64,000 nt of DNA from Streptomyces sp. ISL-98. Its GTDB lineage: Bacteria > Actinomycetota > Actinomycetes > Streptomycetales > Streptomycetaceae. The stretch lies in contig NZ_JAGGPB010000006.1 in NCBI RefSeq assembly GCF_018614055.1, positions 1 to 64,000 on the forward strand. The letters are read 5' to 3'. Positions 34,452 to 44,166 of the stretch are shown here, in pieces; position 1 is the stretch's first letter; each line of letters starts with the position of its first letter. The translations under genes were made by a program, and so were the position numbers. The notes beneath the pieces were generated by a model. The model was not told the origin of the DNA. It searched no databases and was given only the letters and a program-made list of their open reading frames with translations.

Positions 34452-35588
34452 GTGAACAACATCGAGGTGCGGGACGTGGACGTGGTCGTCATCGGCGCTG
34501 GGCAGGCGGGGCTGTCCAGCGCCTACCATCTGCGGCGCGCGGGCCTGGAGCCCGGCCGGGACTTCGTGGTGCTCGACCATGCGCCGCACGCCGGCGGCGC
34601 GTGGCAGTTCCGGTGGCCCTCGCTGACGTACGGCAAGGTCCACGGGATGCATGCCCTGCCCGGCATGGAGCTGACCGGCGCCGACTCCGGCCGCCCCTCC
34701 TCCGAGGTCATCGGGGAGTACTTCGAGACGTACGAGCGGACCTTCGGGCTGCGCGTTCACCGGCCGGTGGATGTGTGGGCGGTGCGCGAGGCAGAGAGCA
34801 AGGACGGCGAGGGCGACGGCGGGCGGCTGCGCGTCGAGACGTCGGAGGGTGTGTGGTCCGCGCGCGCCCTGATCAACGCGACAGGCACCTGGGACCGGCC
34901 CTTCTGGCCCCGCTACCCGGGCCAGGACACCTTCCGGGGGCGGCAGTTGCACACGGCCGATTACCCCGGGCCGCAGGAATTCACCGGTCAGCGGGTGGTC
35001 GTGGTGGGCGGCGGGACCTCCGGCGTACAGCATCTGATGGAAATAGCCGAGGTCGCGGCGGAGACCACATGGGTGACGCGACGGCCGCCGGTCTTCCGCC
35101 AGGGGCCGTTCGGCGAGGACCAGGGGCGGGCGGCGGTCGCCATGGTCGACGAGCGGGTTCGGCGCGGGCTGCCGCCGCAGAGCGTGGTGTCGGTGACCGG
35201 ACTTCCGGTGACCGAGGCGGTCGCGCGGGCGCGTGAGGACGGCGTGCTGGAGCGGCTGCCGATGTTCGACCGGATTACGCCGGACGGTGTGGCCTGGGAC
35301 GACGGCCGGGCGGTCGAGGCCGACGTCATCCTGTGGGCGACCGGCTTTCGTGCCGTGACCGGCCACCTGGCACCGCTCAAGCTGCGCGAGCCGGGCGGCG
35401 GTATCCGCGTCGAGGGGACGCGCGCGGCGCGGGACGAGCGGGTGCATCTGGTGGGGTACGGGCCTTCGGCCAGCACCATCGGGGCCAACCGGGCGGGGCG
35501 GGCGGCGGTGCGCGGGATCATGCGGCTATTGGAGCGTCGGCCGGAACCGGTGGGGGCGGGGGCCGGGGCGGTCGCGTCCCGCGTCTGA
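34452..35588 (+). CDS. FAD-dependent monooxygenase, flavoprotein of the YhhB/CzcO type
   Basis: The protein has an N-terminal FAD-binding GxGxxG motif (VIGAGQAGLSSAYHL), a central NADPH-binding GxGxxG motif (VVVGGGTSGVQH) and the late ATG-type motif (LWATGFRAVTGHL). This is the pattern of single-component flavin monooxygenases and putative oxidoreductases. The GTG 34452 start places the FAD motif about 13 residues in; ATG 34398 is an alternative. It is the first plus-strand gene after the cluster edge; a link to the peptide pathway is not supported. Confidence 0.85.
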   Translation: MNNIEVRDVDVVVIGAGQAGLSSAYHLRRAGLEPGRDFVVLDHAPHAGGAWQFRWPSLTYGKVHGMHALPGMELTGADSGRPSSEVIGEYFETYERTFGLRVHRPVDVWAVREAESKDGEGDGGRLRVETSEGVWSARALINATGTWDRPFWPRYPGQDTFRGRQLHTADYPGPQEFTGQRVVVVGGGTSGVQHLMEIAEVAAETTWVTRRPPVFRQGPFGEDQGRAAVAMVDERVRRGLPPQSVVSVTGLPVTEAVARAREDGVLERLPMFDRITPDGVAWDDGRAVEADVILWATGFRAVTGHLAPLKLREPGGGIRVEGTRAARDERVHLVGYGPSASTIGANRAGRAAVRGIMRLLERRPEPVGAGAGAVASRV

Positions 35589-35594
35589 GGCAGG

Positions 35595-36416
35595 TCAGCC
35601 GCCGCTCTTGCTCTCACTCCTGCGGTTCGCGTTGAATTCCTTTACGTTCTTCTGCTGTTCGGCGTAGCTGGCGGTGAAGCGGGTGTCCCCCGGCGCGACG
35701 GTGACGAAGTAGAGCCATTTGCCCGGGGGCGGGTTGAGGGTCGCCTCCATCGCCTGCCGGCCGGGGTTGCCGATCGGGGTGGGCGGCAGGCCGGTCTCCT
35801 TGTAGGTGTTGTACGGGTTTTTGATCTTTGTGTCCGCGTGGGTGGTGTCGAGCGTCGATCGGTTCAGCGCGTAGTTGAGCGTCGAGTCCATTTGCAGCGG
35901 CATGCCCCGCGCCAGCCGGTTGCTGATGACGCGCGCGACCTTCCCCATGTCCTCGGGGGTGTCGGCCTCGGCCTGCACGATGCTGGCGATCGTGACCTTC
36001 CGGTAGGGCCCGGACTCCCCGGACTCCGCCTTGAACTGCTTGTCGGCGGTGTTGACCATGTACGAGAGGAGACTCGCCGGCGTCGTCTTCCCGTCGACCG
36101 GATAGGTGGCCGGGAAGAGGAAACCCTCCGGATTCCCCTTGGCCTCGGCAGGCAGTTTCAGGTCTGCGGTTCCGGCCGCCTTCTCGGTGGTCCTGGGGGG
36201 AACGCCGAGGGCCTTGTCTACTGCCGCGTACACCTGCGACGCCCGCCATCCTTCCGGAACCAGGACGCTCTTCGGCCCGCCCTTCTCCTCCTGGAGCAGC
36301 AGGGGCACCAGGACCGCGACTGCCGCGGCCACCGACATACCGACGATCAGCAGCAGCCGGCCGCGGTGCGTCGGCCGGGAGCCGGCGGTGGGCGATTTCT
36401 GCTCGGACTTGTTCAC
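35595..36416 (-). CDS. MltG-like (YceG family) membrane-anchored protein
   Basis: The 273-residue protein has a short cytoplasmic start, one membrane segment (about residues 20-40) and an extracellular domain with YceG family motifs: TIASIVQAEA, SNRLARGMPLQMDSTLNYAL, NPYNTYKETGLPPTPIGNPG and LYFV. MltG enzymes cut nascent peptidoglycan glycan strands. This is shorter than the housekeeping MltG, so it may be a second paralogue. It overlaps nothing and lies downstream of the ABC exporter gene on the same strand. Confidence 0.88.
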   Translation of the reverse strand: MNKSEQKSPTAGSRPTHRGRLLLIVGMSVAAAVAVLVPLLLQEEKGGPKSVLVPEGWRASQVYAAVDKALGVPPRTTEKAAGTADLKLPAEAKGNPEGFLFPATYPVDGKTTPASLLSYMVNTADKQFKAESGESGPYRKVTIASIVQAEADTPEDMGKVARVISNRLARGMPLQMDSTLNYALNRSTLDTTHADTKIKNPYNTYKETGLPPTPIGNPGRQAMEATLNPPPGKWLYFVTVAPGDTRFTASYAEQQKNVKEFNANRRSESKSGG

Positions 36417-36493
36417 TGAGATTCACCTCGCGAGGGCGGGCAGCGCCATGCGCATGACGCTACCCGCGTCGTGCGCCGCATCGGGGATCCGGC

Positions 36494-36529
36494 GTCATCG
36501 GGTATCCCGGGGTCATCGGGTATCCCGGC
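36494..36529. repeat. 18-bp tandem repeat, two copies
   Basis: Two copies of an 18-base unit beginning GTCATCGGGTATCCCGG stand just after the ABC exporter stop and before the mltG-like start. No function is evident. Confidence 0.65.
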
Positions 36530-36530
36530 G

Positions 36531-38342
36531 TCAGGTCGCGGCGGGCGCCAGCCGTGCGTCTCTGCGCACCAGCGCGGCGTACCGCCCGCCCTGCTCCAGG
36601 AGCTCCTCGTGCGTGCCCCGCTCGGCGGTCGTCCCGCTGTCGAGGACGACGATCTGGTCGGCGTCCCTGACGGTGGAGAGGCGGTGGGCGATGGTGATGG
36701 TCGTGCGTCCCTCGGAGAGCGCGTCGATGGCCTGCTGCACGGCGTGTTCCGTACGGGTGTCGAGGGCACTCGTCGCCTCGTCGAGGATGAGGACGGGCGG
36801 GTCGCGCAGGATGGTTCGGGCGATCGCGAGGCGCTGCTTCTCGCCGCCGGAGAAGCGGTAGCCGCGCTCGCCGACCAGAGTGTCGTACCCGTCGGGCAGT
36901 GAGGCGATGTGGTCGTGGATCTGCGCTGCCTCGGCCGCCGCCCGGAGCTCGTCTTCGGTCGCGTCCGGCTTGGCGAAGCGCAGGTTTTCGGCGACGGAGG
37001 CGTGGAAGAGGTACGTCTCCTGGGAGACCACGCCGACGGCGCGGGCCAGGGTGTCGAAGTCCAGGTCGCGCACGTCGACGCCGTCGATGGTGACGCCGCC
37101 GCCCGTCACGTCGTACAGCCGCGGCACCAGGTAGCTGAGCGTGCTCTTGCCGGACCCGGTGGGTCCGACGACGGCGAGGCTGCCACCCGCGGGGACCGTG
37201 ACGTCGATGCCACTGAGCGTGGGCCCGCTCTTCTCGTCGTACGTGAAGTGGACGTTGTCGAAGCGCACTTCGCCTCGGATCTTCTCCAGCCGGACGGGCT
37301 TCTCGGGCTCTGTGATGTCCACCGGCAGGTCGAGGTACTCGAAGATCCGGTGGAAGAGCGCGAGCGAGGTCTGCATCTGCACACCGGTCGACAGGAGGCT
37401 CACGGCGGGCCGGAAGAGGCCCTGCTGGAGCGATACGAAGGCGACGAGCGTACCGAGGGAGACGGCGGCGCCGCCGGTCTGCATGGCCAGGCCCGCGGCC
37501 CAGTAGATGACAGCGGGCATGGCGGCCATGACGATGCCGATGGTGGACATCCGCCATCGCCCCGCCATGTTGGAGCGCACTTCGAGGTCGACGAGCCGCT
37601 CGGACTCGTCGGCGAAGGACTTGGTGAGCGAGTCGGCGCGGCCCATGGTGCGGCCGAGCAGGATGCCGCTGACCGACAGGGACTCGGTCACGGTGGCGGC
37701 CATCGACGCCATCTGTTTCTGCCGCTGCGTGGTGATCTTCTTGCGCTCGCGGCCGACGCGGCGGCTGATCCAGACGAAGACCGGCAGCAGGAGCAGCGAG
37801 ACGACGGTCAGCCGCCAGTCGAGCGCCAGCATGGCGACGACCGTGGCCACGACCGAGGTCAGGTTGGAGACCAGCGAGGTCGCGGTGGACGTCACCGTCG
37901 CCTGCATACCGCCGATGTCATTGGCGATGCGGGACTGGACCTCGCCGGTGCGGGTCTTGGTGAAGAAGGCGAGCGGCATCCGCTGGAGCTGGGCGTACAC
38001 GGCGGTGCGCAGGTCGTGCATGACGCGCTGGCCGACCGTCGTGGAGATCAGCGTCTGGAGCACGCCGAAGACACTCGTCACCACGGCGGTGAGGATCATG
38101 CCGAGGGCGAGCAGGCTCAGCAGCCCGGTGCGACCCTGCGGGATCGCGGTGTCCAGGATCTCGCGGAGCAGGAACGGCGAGGCTACGGAGACGAGGGACG
38201 AGGCCGCGACGAGCAGGCCTACGAGGGCCAGGCGGCCCCGGTACGGCCGGAAGAGCCGGAGGATGCGGCGCACCTGCGCGGGCTCCTCGGGCTGTGCGGA
38301 GTCACGCGGTGGGGGCGTCCAGGAGGATCGATCGGGATGCAT
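36531..38342 (-). CDS. ABC exporter (multidrug type), probably repressed by the divergent MarR protein
   Basis: The 603-residue protein has six predicted helices in about residues 40-330 and a nucleotide-binding domain with Walker A GPTGSGKS, signature FSGGEKQR and Walker B LILDEATSALD. ATG 38342 follows GAAGGAG. It is divergent from a MarR-family gene with an inverted repeat between them, the usual layout of a drug-efflux gene and its repressor. Confidence 0.94.
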   Translation of the reverse strand: MHPDRSSWTPPPRDSAQPEEPAQVRRILRLFRPYRGRLALVGLLVAASSLVSVASPFLLREILDTAIPQGRTGLLSLLALGMILTAVVTSVFGVLQTLISTTVGQRVMHDLRTAVYAQLQRMPLAFFTKTRTGEVQSRIANDIGGMQATVTSTATSLVSNLTSVVATVVAMLALDWRLTVVSLLLLPVFVWISRRVGRERKKITTQRQKQMASMAATVTESLSVSGILLGRTMGRADSLTKSFADESERLVDLEVRSNMAGRWRMSTIGIVMAAMPAVIYWAAGLAMQTGGAAVSLGTLVAFVSLQQGLFRPAVSLLSTGVQMQTSLALFHRIFEYLDLPVDITEPEKPVRLEKIRGEVRFDNVHFTYDEKSGPTLSGIDVTVPAGGSLAVVGPTGSGKSTLSYLVPRLYDVTGGGVTIDGVDVRDLDFDTLARAVGVVSQETYLFHASVAENLRFAKPDATEDELRAAAEAAQIHDHIASLPDGYDTLVGERGYRFSGGEKQRLAIARTILRDPPVLILDEATSALDTRTEHAVQQAIDALSEGRTTITIAHRLSTVRDADQIVVLDSGTTAERGTHEELLEQGGRYAALVRRDARLAPAAT

Positions 38343-38407
38343 GGGCTCCTTCGCCGGGGGTGAGTTCGCCAGAGGTGAGAGAACGCGGACATTTTGAGAG
38401 CTTAGCT

Positions 38408-38430
38408 CATTGTTACCTATACTCACAATG
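38408..38430. promoter_or_regulatory. Candidate MarR operator
   Basis: CATTGT at 38408-38413 and ACAATG at 38425-38430 form a perfect inverted repeat with 11 bases between, inside the 114-base region between the divergent exporter and marR genes. It is close to the marR start (38457), as expected for a repressor controlling both promoters. Confidence 0.6.
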
Positions 38431-38456
38431 CACAAGGTCCTGTTATCGTTCCCGGT

Positions 38457-38912
38457 ATGAGCAACTCCGACGCCGACGGCCTGCTGGCCGAGCAGCTGCT
38501 GCGACTGACGCGCAGACTCCACCGGATCCAGCGGCAGCAGATGGAGCCGATCGGCATCACCCCGGCGCAGTCCCGACTGCTGCGCACGGTCTCGCACTTC
38601 TGCCAGAACCACGAGCAGCCGCCGCGCATGGCCGATCTGGCCCAGAGCCTCGACGTGGTCCCGCGCGCCGTGACCACGCTCGTCGACGGTCTTGAGGCGA
38701 GCGACCGGGTGCGCCGCGTGCCCGATCCCACCAACCGCCGAGTGATCAGGATCGAGCTCACCGACACCGGCCGCGCCACTCTGAGGTCGCTGCGCAGCGC
38801 TCGCCGGGACGCCGCGGAGGACATCCTGGCTCCCCTGACCACCGAGCAGCGCGAGGTGCTCGGCGGCCTGCTGTCCGCTCTCGTGGACGGCATGCCGGAG
38901 CGCCGCTGCTGA
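38457..38912 (+). CDS. MarR-family transcriptional regulator
   Basis: The 151-residue protein has a winged-helix domain typical of MarR (MADLAQSLDVVPRAVTTLVDGLEASDRVRRVPDPTN... with the wing DPTNRRVIRIELT). Proteins of this type usually repress a neighbouring efflux gene and are released by small aromatic ligands. ATG 38457 is divergent from the exporter. Confidence 0.94.
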   Translation: MSNSDADGLLAEQLLRLTRRLHRIQRQQMEPIGITPAQSRLLRTVSHFCQNHEQPPRMADLAQSLDVVPRAVTTLVDGLEASDRVRRVPDPTNRRVIRIELTDTGRATLRSLRSARRDAAEDILAPLTTEQREVLGGLLSALVDGMPERRC

Positions 38913-39038
38913 GGACGACGGCGCGGGCACCGAAGAGTCCATGAGCCCGAAACAAGAGTCCAAGCTGCCCTCTTGCGCATCATCAGTCTCAAATACCAAG
39001 GTCCATGCGGAAGTTCATACGCTCTCTCTGGAGGCTCG

Positions 39039-40466
39039 ATGAACGACAGCAGGGACGAAAATCCGGTGAGCCGACGCTCGGTCCTGTGGACCGCCGGTGC
39101 GGCCGGCGCCGGGATCGGGCTCGGCGCAGTGGGCACAGGCGGCGCCGCAGCCGCAGCCGCACCGGAATCGGCGGCAGAGGATGCGACTTCGGCCGCGCAG
39201 GACGCCCCGAAACGCCAGGGCCGCACGATGGCCGGGGTCCCCTTCGAGCGGCGCAGCACCGTCCGGGTCGGCATCATCGGCCTCGGCAACCGCGGCGACA
39301 GCATGATCGACCTCTTTCTCGCACTGCCGGCCGTCAAGGTCGTCGCGATCTGCGACCCGGTCAAGGAAAAGACCGAGAAGGCCTCCGCCAAGGTCGTCGC
39401 GGCGGGGCAGCCCGCGCCCGCCGTCTACACCAAGGGCGAGGACGACTACAAAAATCTCTGCAAACGCACCGATATCGATTTCGTGTACGTCGCGACGCCC
39501 TGGGACTCCCACTTCGACATGGCCAAGACCGCCATGCTGGACGGCAAACACGTCGGCGTGGAGTGTCCGATCGCGCTCCAGCTGGACCAGCTCTGGGAAC
39601 TCGTCGACCTCTCCGAGCGCACCCGACGCCACTGCATGCAGCTGGAGAACTGCTGCTACGGCAAGAACGAAATGCGCGTACTGCGTATGGCACACGCGGG
39701 CAAGTTCGGTGATCTGCTGCACGGTGCGGGCGCGTACAACCACGACCTGCGCGGCCTGATGTTCTCCCCCACCTATTACGAGGGCCCCTGGCGCCGCCTG
39801 TGGCACACCCGCCTGCGCGGCGACCTCTACCCCAACCACGGCTTCGGCCCGGTCGCCAACTACATGGACCTCAACCGGGGTGACCGCGCCGTGAGCATCA
39901 CCAGCGTCGGCTCCCCCGCCCTCGGCCTCGCCGAGTACCGCGCCGAACACATGCCGCCCGGCGACCCGAGCTGGAAGGAGTCGTACATCGAGAGCGACCG
40001 TACGATCAGCCTCGTCCAGACGGCCAAGGGCCGCGTGATCCGGCTGGAGCACGACGTCTCGACCCCGCACCCGTACAGCAGGATCAACAGCCTCGGCGGC
40101 ACGCGCGGCGTCTTCGAGGACTACCCGTCGCGGATCTACATCGAGCCGGACCACGCGAACCACCAGTGGGGCGACTTCTCCAAGTACGCCGCCGAGTTCG
40201 ACCACTGGCTGTGGAAGGAGCACGCCGATCCGCCCGGCGGTCACGGCGGCATGGACTACATGCTGGTCTTCCGGCTGATGCAGTGCATGCAGCTCGGCCT
40301 CGTCCCGGACTTCGACGTGTACGACGCCGCGACCTGGACCTCTCCTGTGCCGCTGAGCCACTTGTCGATCAAGGCGAAGGGGATGCCGCAGCAGATCCCG
40401 GACTTCACCCGGGGCGAGTGGAAGAAGTCCCGCCCCGGCATGGACTCCGAGAAGCCGAAGCCGTAG
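39039..40466 (+). CDS. Secreted Gfo/Idh/MocA oxidoreductase, GH109-like (alpha-N-acetylgalactosaminidase type)
   Basis: The 475-residue protein starts with a twin-arginine signal (VSRRSVLW followed by an Ala/Gly-rich hydrophobic stretch). After it comes a Rossmann motif ([11 protein letters not shown]) and the family signatures [22 protein letters not shown] and GGHGGMDYM, which match GH109 enzymes that use NAD for retaining hydrolysis of GalNAc glycosides. ATG 39039 follows GGAGG. TAT export fits a protein that must fold around its nucleotide. It faces a PNGase A-like gene across a terminator. Confidence 0.88.
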   Translation: MNDSRDENPVSRRSVLWTAGAAGAGIGLGAVGTGGAAAAAAPESAAEDATSAAQDAPKRQGRTMAGVPFERRSTVRVGIIGLGNRGDSMIDLFLALPAVKVVAICDPVKEKTEKASAKVVAAGQPAPAVYTKGEDDYKNLCKRTDIDFVYVATPWDSHFDMAKTAMLDGKHVGVECPIALQLDQLWELVDLSERTRRHCMQLENCCYGKNEMRVLRMAHAGKFGDLLHGAGAYNHDLRGLMFSPTYYEGPWRRLWHTRLRGDLYPNHGFGPVANYMDLNRGDRAVSITSVGSPALGLAEYRAEHMPPGDPSWKESYIESDRTISLVQTAKGRVIRLEHDVSTPHPYSRINSLGGTRGVFEDYPSRIYIEPDHANHQWGDFSKYAAEFDHWLWKEHADPPGGHGGMDYMLVFRLMQCMQLGLVPDFDVYDAATWTSPVPLSHLSIKAKGMPQQIPDFTRGEWKKSRPGMDSEKPKP

Positions 40467-40480
40467 CCGGCAGCGAAGAG

Positions 40481-40506
40481 GGGCCCGGCCCTGTGGGGCC
40501 GGGCCC
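40481..40506 (+). terminator. Strong hairpin terminator
   Basis: A perfect 10-base-pair GC stem (40481-40490 with 40497-40506), loop CTGTGG, followed by GTCTTT. It lies between the convergent GH109-like and PNGase A-like genes. Confidence 0.88.
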
Positions 40507-40511
40507 GTCTT

Positions 40512-42137
40512 TCAACAGTGCAGCCGGTCCTCCGTCACCGTCCCCTGGACCGTCCTCAGGCTCCGGTCGTAGCACCCGGCCGACCCCCGGAGCCGGTAGC
40601 GCTCGCTCGTCGTGCCCACCGCGTGCCGCTGGTCGCGCGGCACGTTCGCCGTGTACGTCGCGTCGCCCTCGTACGCGTCGTCGAACCGCGACCACGACAC
40701 CCGCTTGCCGCCCCGCAGGACGCTGGTGTCGGCCCGGTCCCCGAGGGCCAGCACCGTCCGCAGCCGGTCGCCCGCGCCCAGCGTCGTCGTACCGTCCATC
40801 GTGTACGTACGGTGGGCGCGCACAGCGCGGGAGGGCCCACGCCCGTCGGTGGTGACCGTCTCGTCGTCCGTCCACTTCCCCTTGAGCGCGTCGAGGTTCT
40901 CGCCCTCGGTCCAGCGGTGGACGGACGTATTGGCGAGCGTGCGGTCGACGGTGGTCCGGATGCGCCCGTGCGAGGTGTTCACGTATCCGGAGACGGTGAG
41001 CCGGTGGCCGCCCGTGGTGTCGAGGCGGTGTTCAGAACCGGCCGTGTACGTCGTGGAGTTGACCGGCACGCCGTTCTGGTGCCGGGTCAGCGCGCCCGTG
41101 ACCACCTCGCGGCCTTCGTCCTGCCAGACCAGCACATTGACGGGCGTGCTCCAGCCGGTCTGCCCCTCGGGAACACCGACGACGGACACCTCGACGCGGT
41201 GCGGGCGGCCGTCGTTGAGCCTGCCCGCGAAGGGCGTCAGGTCGTACTGGATGGGCTTGATGTCGAAGGCCCGCGGGCCCGGGATCACGTACCAGAGGAA
41301 GGGGTTGGACCAGCCGCCCGTCCAGACTGTCGGGAACGGCGCGGCGATTCCCGCGAGTTGTCCGTCGACCTTGATCTGGACCTCGCGGTAGGGGCCGTCC
41401 GGCGTCTTGCAGGAGTACGGCGCCTCCTCGGGGACGGACAGGTACCAGTACTCCTCGCAGCCGCCGCCCGAGCCCGTCGCGTACACCTCGGCGAGTATGC
41501 GCTCGGAGTTGCGCGGGGTGGTGAGCGAGTCGCTGTCCAGGGTGAGGACGCGGTCCGGGGCCGCGGCGGGCTTGGTGTGGCCCTCGGCGGCGTAGAAGGT
41601 CAGCTTCGCCTTGACATCGATGACACCGGTGTACGTCTCGTTGACGACATTCCCGATGAGCATCTCGACGGGCTGCTCGCGGCGCAGTGTGTCGCTGTAG
41701 CGCGTGACGTCCTTCTCGACGGACCAGGTGATGCCGTCGGGCGAGGGCTGCGGAGTGGACGTGCGGAGCACCTCGACTCCGCCGATGTGGAGGTAACCGA
41801 GGCGGTCGTACTGCCGCCCGGCGACCTTTCCCTCCAGGCGGAGCACGACTTTGCTCCACCGGTCGCCGCATCCCTTCGGCGGTGCGTAGCCGCCCTTGAA
41901 CGGCGTGAAATCGCGGAACTGCGCCTCGGCGACGGTCACTTGGCAGGAGCGCGTGTCCGGGACCTCGACGGGCGGTGCGGCGGTCACGGGGTCGTGCCAG
42001 TCCCTGCCGAACTCGGCGGGCGGCTCGTCACCCGCGGCTGCAGTCACGGTTGCCGCGCCGGCCTGGCCTGCGCCGAAAACCGATCCCGCGGCCAGGGCCA
42101 GGCCCGCGAGCATGCTCATGACTCTTCGTCGTCTCAT
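40512..42137 (-). CDS. Secreted peptide-N4-(N-acetyl-beta-glucosaminyl)asparagine amidase A-like protein
   Basis: The 541-residue protein has a signal peptide (MRRRR, hydrophobic stretch, AGAA cleavage region). The body matches the PNGase A-like family: WSKVVLRLEGKVAGRQYDR, HIGGVEVLRTSTP, and the W-rich TVWTGGWSNPFLWYVIPG segment. Family members release N-glycans from glycopeptides. With the convergent GH109-like gene it suggests use of glycoprotein glycans outside the cell. The catalytic residues were not verified. Confidence 0.8.
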   Translation of the reverse strand: MRRRRVMSMLAGLALAAGSVFGAGQAGAATVTAAAGDEPPAEFGRDWHDPVTAAPPVEVPDTRSCQVTVAEAQFRDFTPFKGGYAPPKGCGDRWSKVVLRLEGKVAGRQYDRLGYLHIGGVEVLRTSTPQPSPDGITWSVEKDVTRYSDTLRREQPVEMLIGNVVNETYTGVIDVKAKLTFYAAEGHTKPAAAPDRVLTLDSDSLTTPRNSERILAEVYATGSGGGCEEYWYLSVPEEAPYSCKTPDGPYREVQIKVDGQLAGIAAPFPTVWTGGWSNPFLWYVIPGPRAFDIKPIQYDLTPFAGRLNDGRPHRVEVSVVGVPEGQTGWSTPVNVLVWQDEGREVVTGALTRHQNGVPVNSTTYTAGSEHRLDTTGGHRLTVSGYVNTSHGRIRTTVDRTLANTSVHRWTEGENLDALKGKWTDDETVTTDGRGPSRAVRAHRTYTMDGTTTLGAGDRLRTVLALGDRADTSVLRGGKRVSWSRFDDAYEGDATYTANVPRDQRHAVGTTSERYRLRGSAGCYDRSLRTVQGTVTEDRLHC

Positions 42138-42294
42138 GCGTCAGGAGTGAAGCGTGGGACGGTCCGGAGCGCCAGACCGGGGTGTTCGATCTTGGCGCGT
42201 TCTGTGTCCTGGCGCCCATAAATCGATTGTGTTGTGCGGTGGAAAAAGGTGAGCCTTGCACGGTTTCAGCCAACACACCGAGCCGTGGGACGTC
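42138..42294. promoter_or_regulatory. Divergent intergenic region before the heterodimeric exporter
   Basis: 157 bases separate the PNGase A-like start and the chosen start of the ABC gene. A possible TTG start with GGAAAAAGG upstream lies at 42256. No clear operator is seen. Confidence 0.4.
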
Positions 42295-44166
42295 ATGCAG
42301 ATTCGCGATCTTCCGTATCCCGATCCGGGCGTCCCCGACGTACGGTCCGGGCCCCGATTCCTGCTGTGGCTCGGGCGCAACCAGCTCGGCGGGCAGCTCA
42401 AGTCGATGTCCTGGGGACTGTTGCACCAGTGCGGCGTCGCCGGTCTCCCGCTGGGCGTGGGCCTCGCCGTGCAGGCCGTGGTGGACGGATCCGGCAGTGG
42501 CCTCGCGCTCGCCGCCGGGCTGATCGCCCTGCTGGGTGTGGCCGTCGTCGTCGGCGACACCATGCTGCACAGGACCGCCGTCACCAACTGGATCACCGCT
42601 GCGGCGCGCGTGCAGCAGCTGCTGGCCCGCAAGACCGCGGAGCTGGGCTCGGCCCTGACCCGCAGAGTCGCGGCGGGCGAGGTCGTCGCGGTCTCCACCG
42701 GCGACGTCGAGAAGATCGGCTGGTTCGTCGAGGCGCTCTCACGCTTCGCCGCCGCCGCCGTCGCGCTCGTCGTCGTCTGCACGGGACTGCTGATCTACCA
42801 GCCCGCGCTCGGCATCGTCGTTGCGATCGGTGTGCCCGTACTGGCGCTGGCCGTACTGCCGTTGCTGCCTGCGGCGACCCGGCGGGCCGACACCCAGCGC
42901 GAGCTGGCGGGCAAGGCCACCGAGCTGGCCTCCGACACCGTCGCCGGACTGCGCGTACTGCGCGGCATCGGCGGCGAGGAGCTGTTCCTCGGCCGTTACC
43001 GCCGCGCCTCGCAGGAGGTACGACAAGCGGCTGTGCGCAGTGCCCGCATGTGGTCGCTGATCTCCGCGATCCAGGTGCTGCTGCCCGGTCTGCTGCTGAT
43101 CACGGTCGTCCTGTACGGCGCGAAGCTCACGCTCGACGGGAAGGTCACGGTCGGTGAACTGGTCACCGTGTACAGCGCGGTGACCCTGCTGCTGTACCCG
43201 CTGGGGCACTTCGAGGAGATCGCCATGGCGTACTCCTTCTCGCGTCCTTCGGCGAAGCGGGCCGCGCGGGTGCTGTCGCTGGAACGCACGGCGTCCGCGA
43301 CGGGCGGCGAGTCCGGGGCGGAGTCCGGCGTCATGGCTCCGAGCGGCGACCTGTACGACCCGGCCTCCGGGCTGCTCGCACCCGCGGGCCGCTTCACTGC
43401 CGTGGTGTGCGGCGACCCGGACGTGGCGGGCCGGCTCGCGGAGCGGCTCGGTGGGCACCCCACGACGGACACCACGGCGGACGCCACAGCAGAAACCACG
43501 GCGGACACCGACGAGAAGTCGCCTTCGGTGCTGCTCGGCGGGGTGGCGCTCGACGAGCTGCCGCTGAGCGCCGCGCGGACCGCCGTCCTCGTCCAGGACA
43601 AGGACCCGGTGCTGCTGTCCGGCACCCTCAGCGACCTGTTCGACGTGCCCGCTTCGGGCAAGGTCGCCGCCGCGAACGCGCTGGACGCGGCCCAGTGCGA
43701 CGACGTACTGGCCGCACTCGCCCAGGCGTCGGCAGACGACGGTGACGGCGATCCGATGCGTACCCGGATCACCGAGCGCGGGCGCTCGCTGTCCGGCGGG
43801 CAGCGGCAGCGCCTCGCCCTGGCCCGCTCGCTGGTGACCGACCCGCAGGTCCTCGTCCTGGACGAGCCGACCTCCGCCGTCGATTCGCACACCGAAGCGC
43901 GGGTCGCCGCGGGGGTGAAGAAGCTGCGTACGGGACGTACGACGGTCGTCTTCGCCTCGTCGCCGTTGCTGCTCGACCAGGCCGACCGGGTGGTGCTCGT
44001 CCACGACGGCGAGGTCGCCGCGGTGGGCGTGCACCGCGAACTGCTGCACAGCGAACCGCGCTACCGCGCGGTCGTCACCCGCGAGACCGAGGAAGAGATC
44101 GCGCGGGCACTGGCTCTCCAGGAGCACCTTCAAGAGGAACTTCAAGAAATCGAGGAATCGGCATGA
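42295..44166 (+). CDS. ABC exporter subunit with degenerate Walker A (half of a heterodimer)
   Basis: The protein (623 residues from ATG 42295; TTG 42256 would add 13) has six predicted helices and an ATPase domain. The Walker A position reads VVCGDPDVAGRLAE without the GxxGxGKS/T lysine. The signature LSGGQRQR and Walker B VLVLDEPTSAVD are intact. The next gene starts inside its stop codon (ATGA). It therefore forms a heterodimer in which one ATP site is impaired. An acidic Thr-rich insert (TTDTTADATAETTADTD) lies in the ATPase domain. The substrate is unknown. Confidence 0.9.
   Translation: MQIRDLPYPDPGVPDVRSGPRFLLWLGRNQLGGQLKSMSWGLLHQCGVAGLPLGVGLAVQAVVDGSGSGLALAAGLIALLGVAVVVGDTMLHRTAVTNWITAAARVQQLLARKTAELGSALTRRVAAGEVVAVSTGDVEKIGWFVEALSRFAAAAVALVVVCTGLLIYQPALGIVVAIGVPVLALAVLPLLPAATRRADTQRELAGKATELASDTVAGLRVLRGIGGEELFLGRYRRASQEVRQAAVRSARMWSLISAIQVLLPGLLLITVVLYGAKLTLDGKVTVGELVTVYSAVTLLLYPLGHFEEIAMAYSFSRPSAKRAARVLSLERTASATGGESGAESGVMAPSGDLYDPASGLLAPAGRFTAVVCGDPDVAGRLAERLGGHPTTDTTADATAETTADTDEKSPSVLLGGVALDELPLSAARTAVLVQDKDPVLLSGTLSDLFDVPASGKVAAANALDAAQCDDVLAALAQASADDGDGDPMRTRITERGRSLSGGQRQRLALARSLVTDPQVLVLDEPTSAVDSHTEARVAAGVKKLRTGRTTVVFASSPLLLDQADRVVLVHDGEVAAVGVHRELLHSEPRYRAVVTRETEEEIARALALQEHLQEELQEIEESA

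Noticed and set aside
42256..42294. TTG start for the first heterodimeric ABC subunit
   Set aside because: ATG 42295 begins at a conserved-looking MQIRDLPYPDP segment; TTG is kept only as an alternative.
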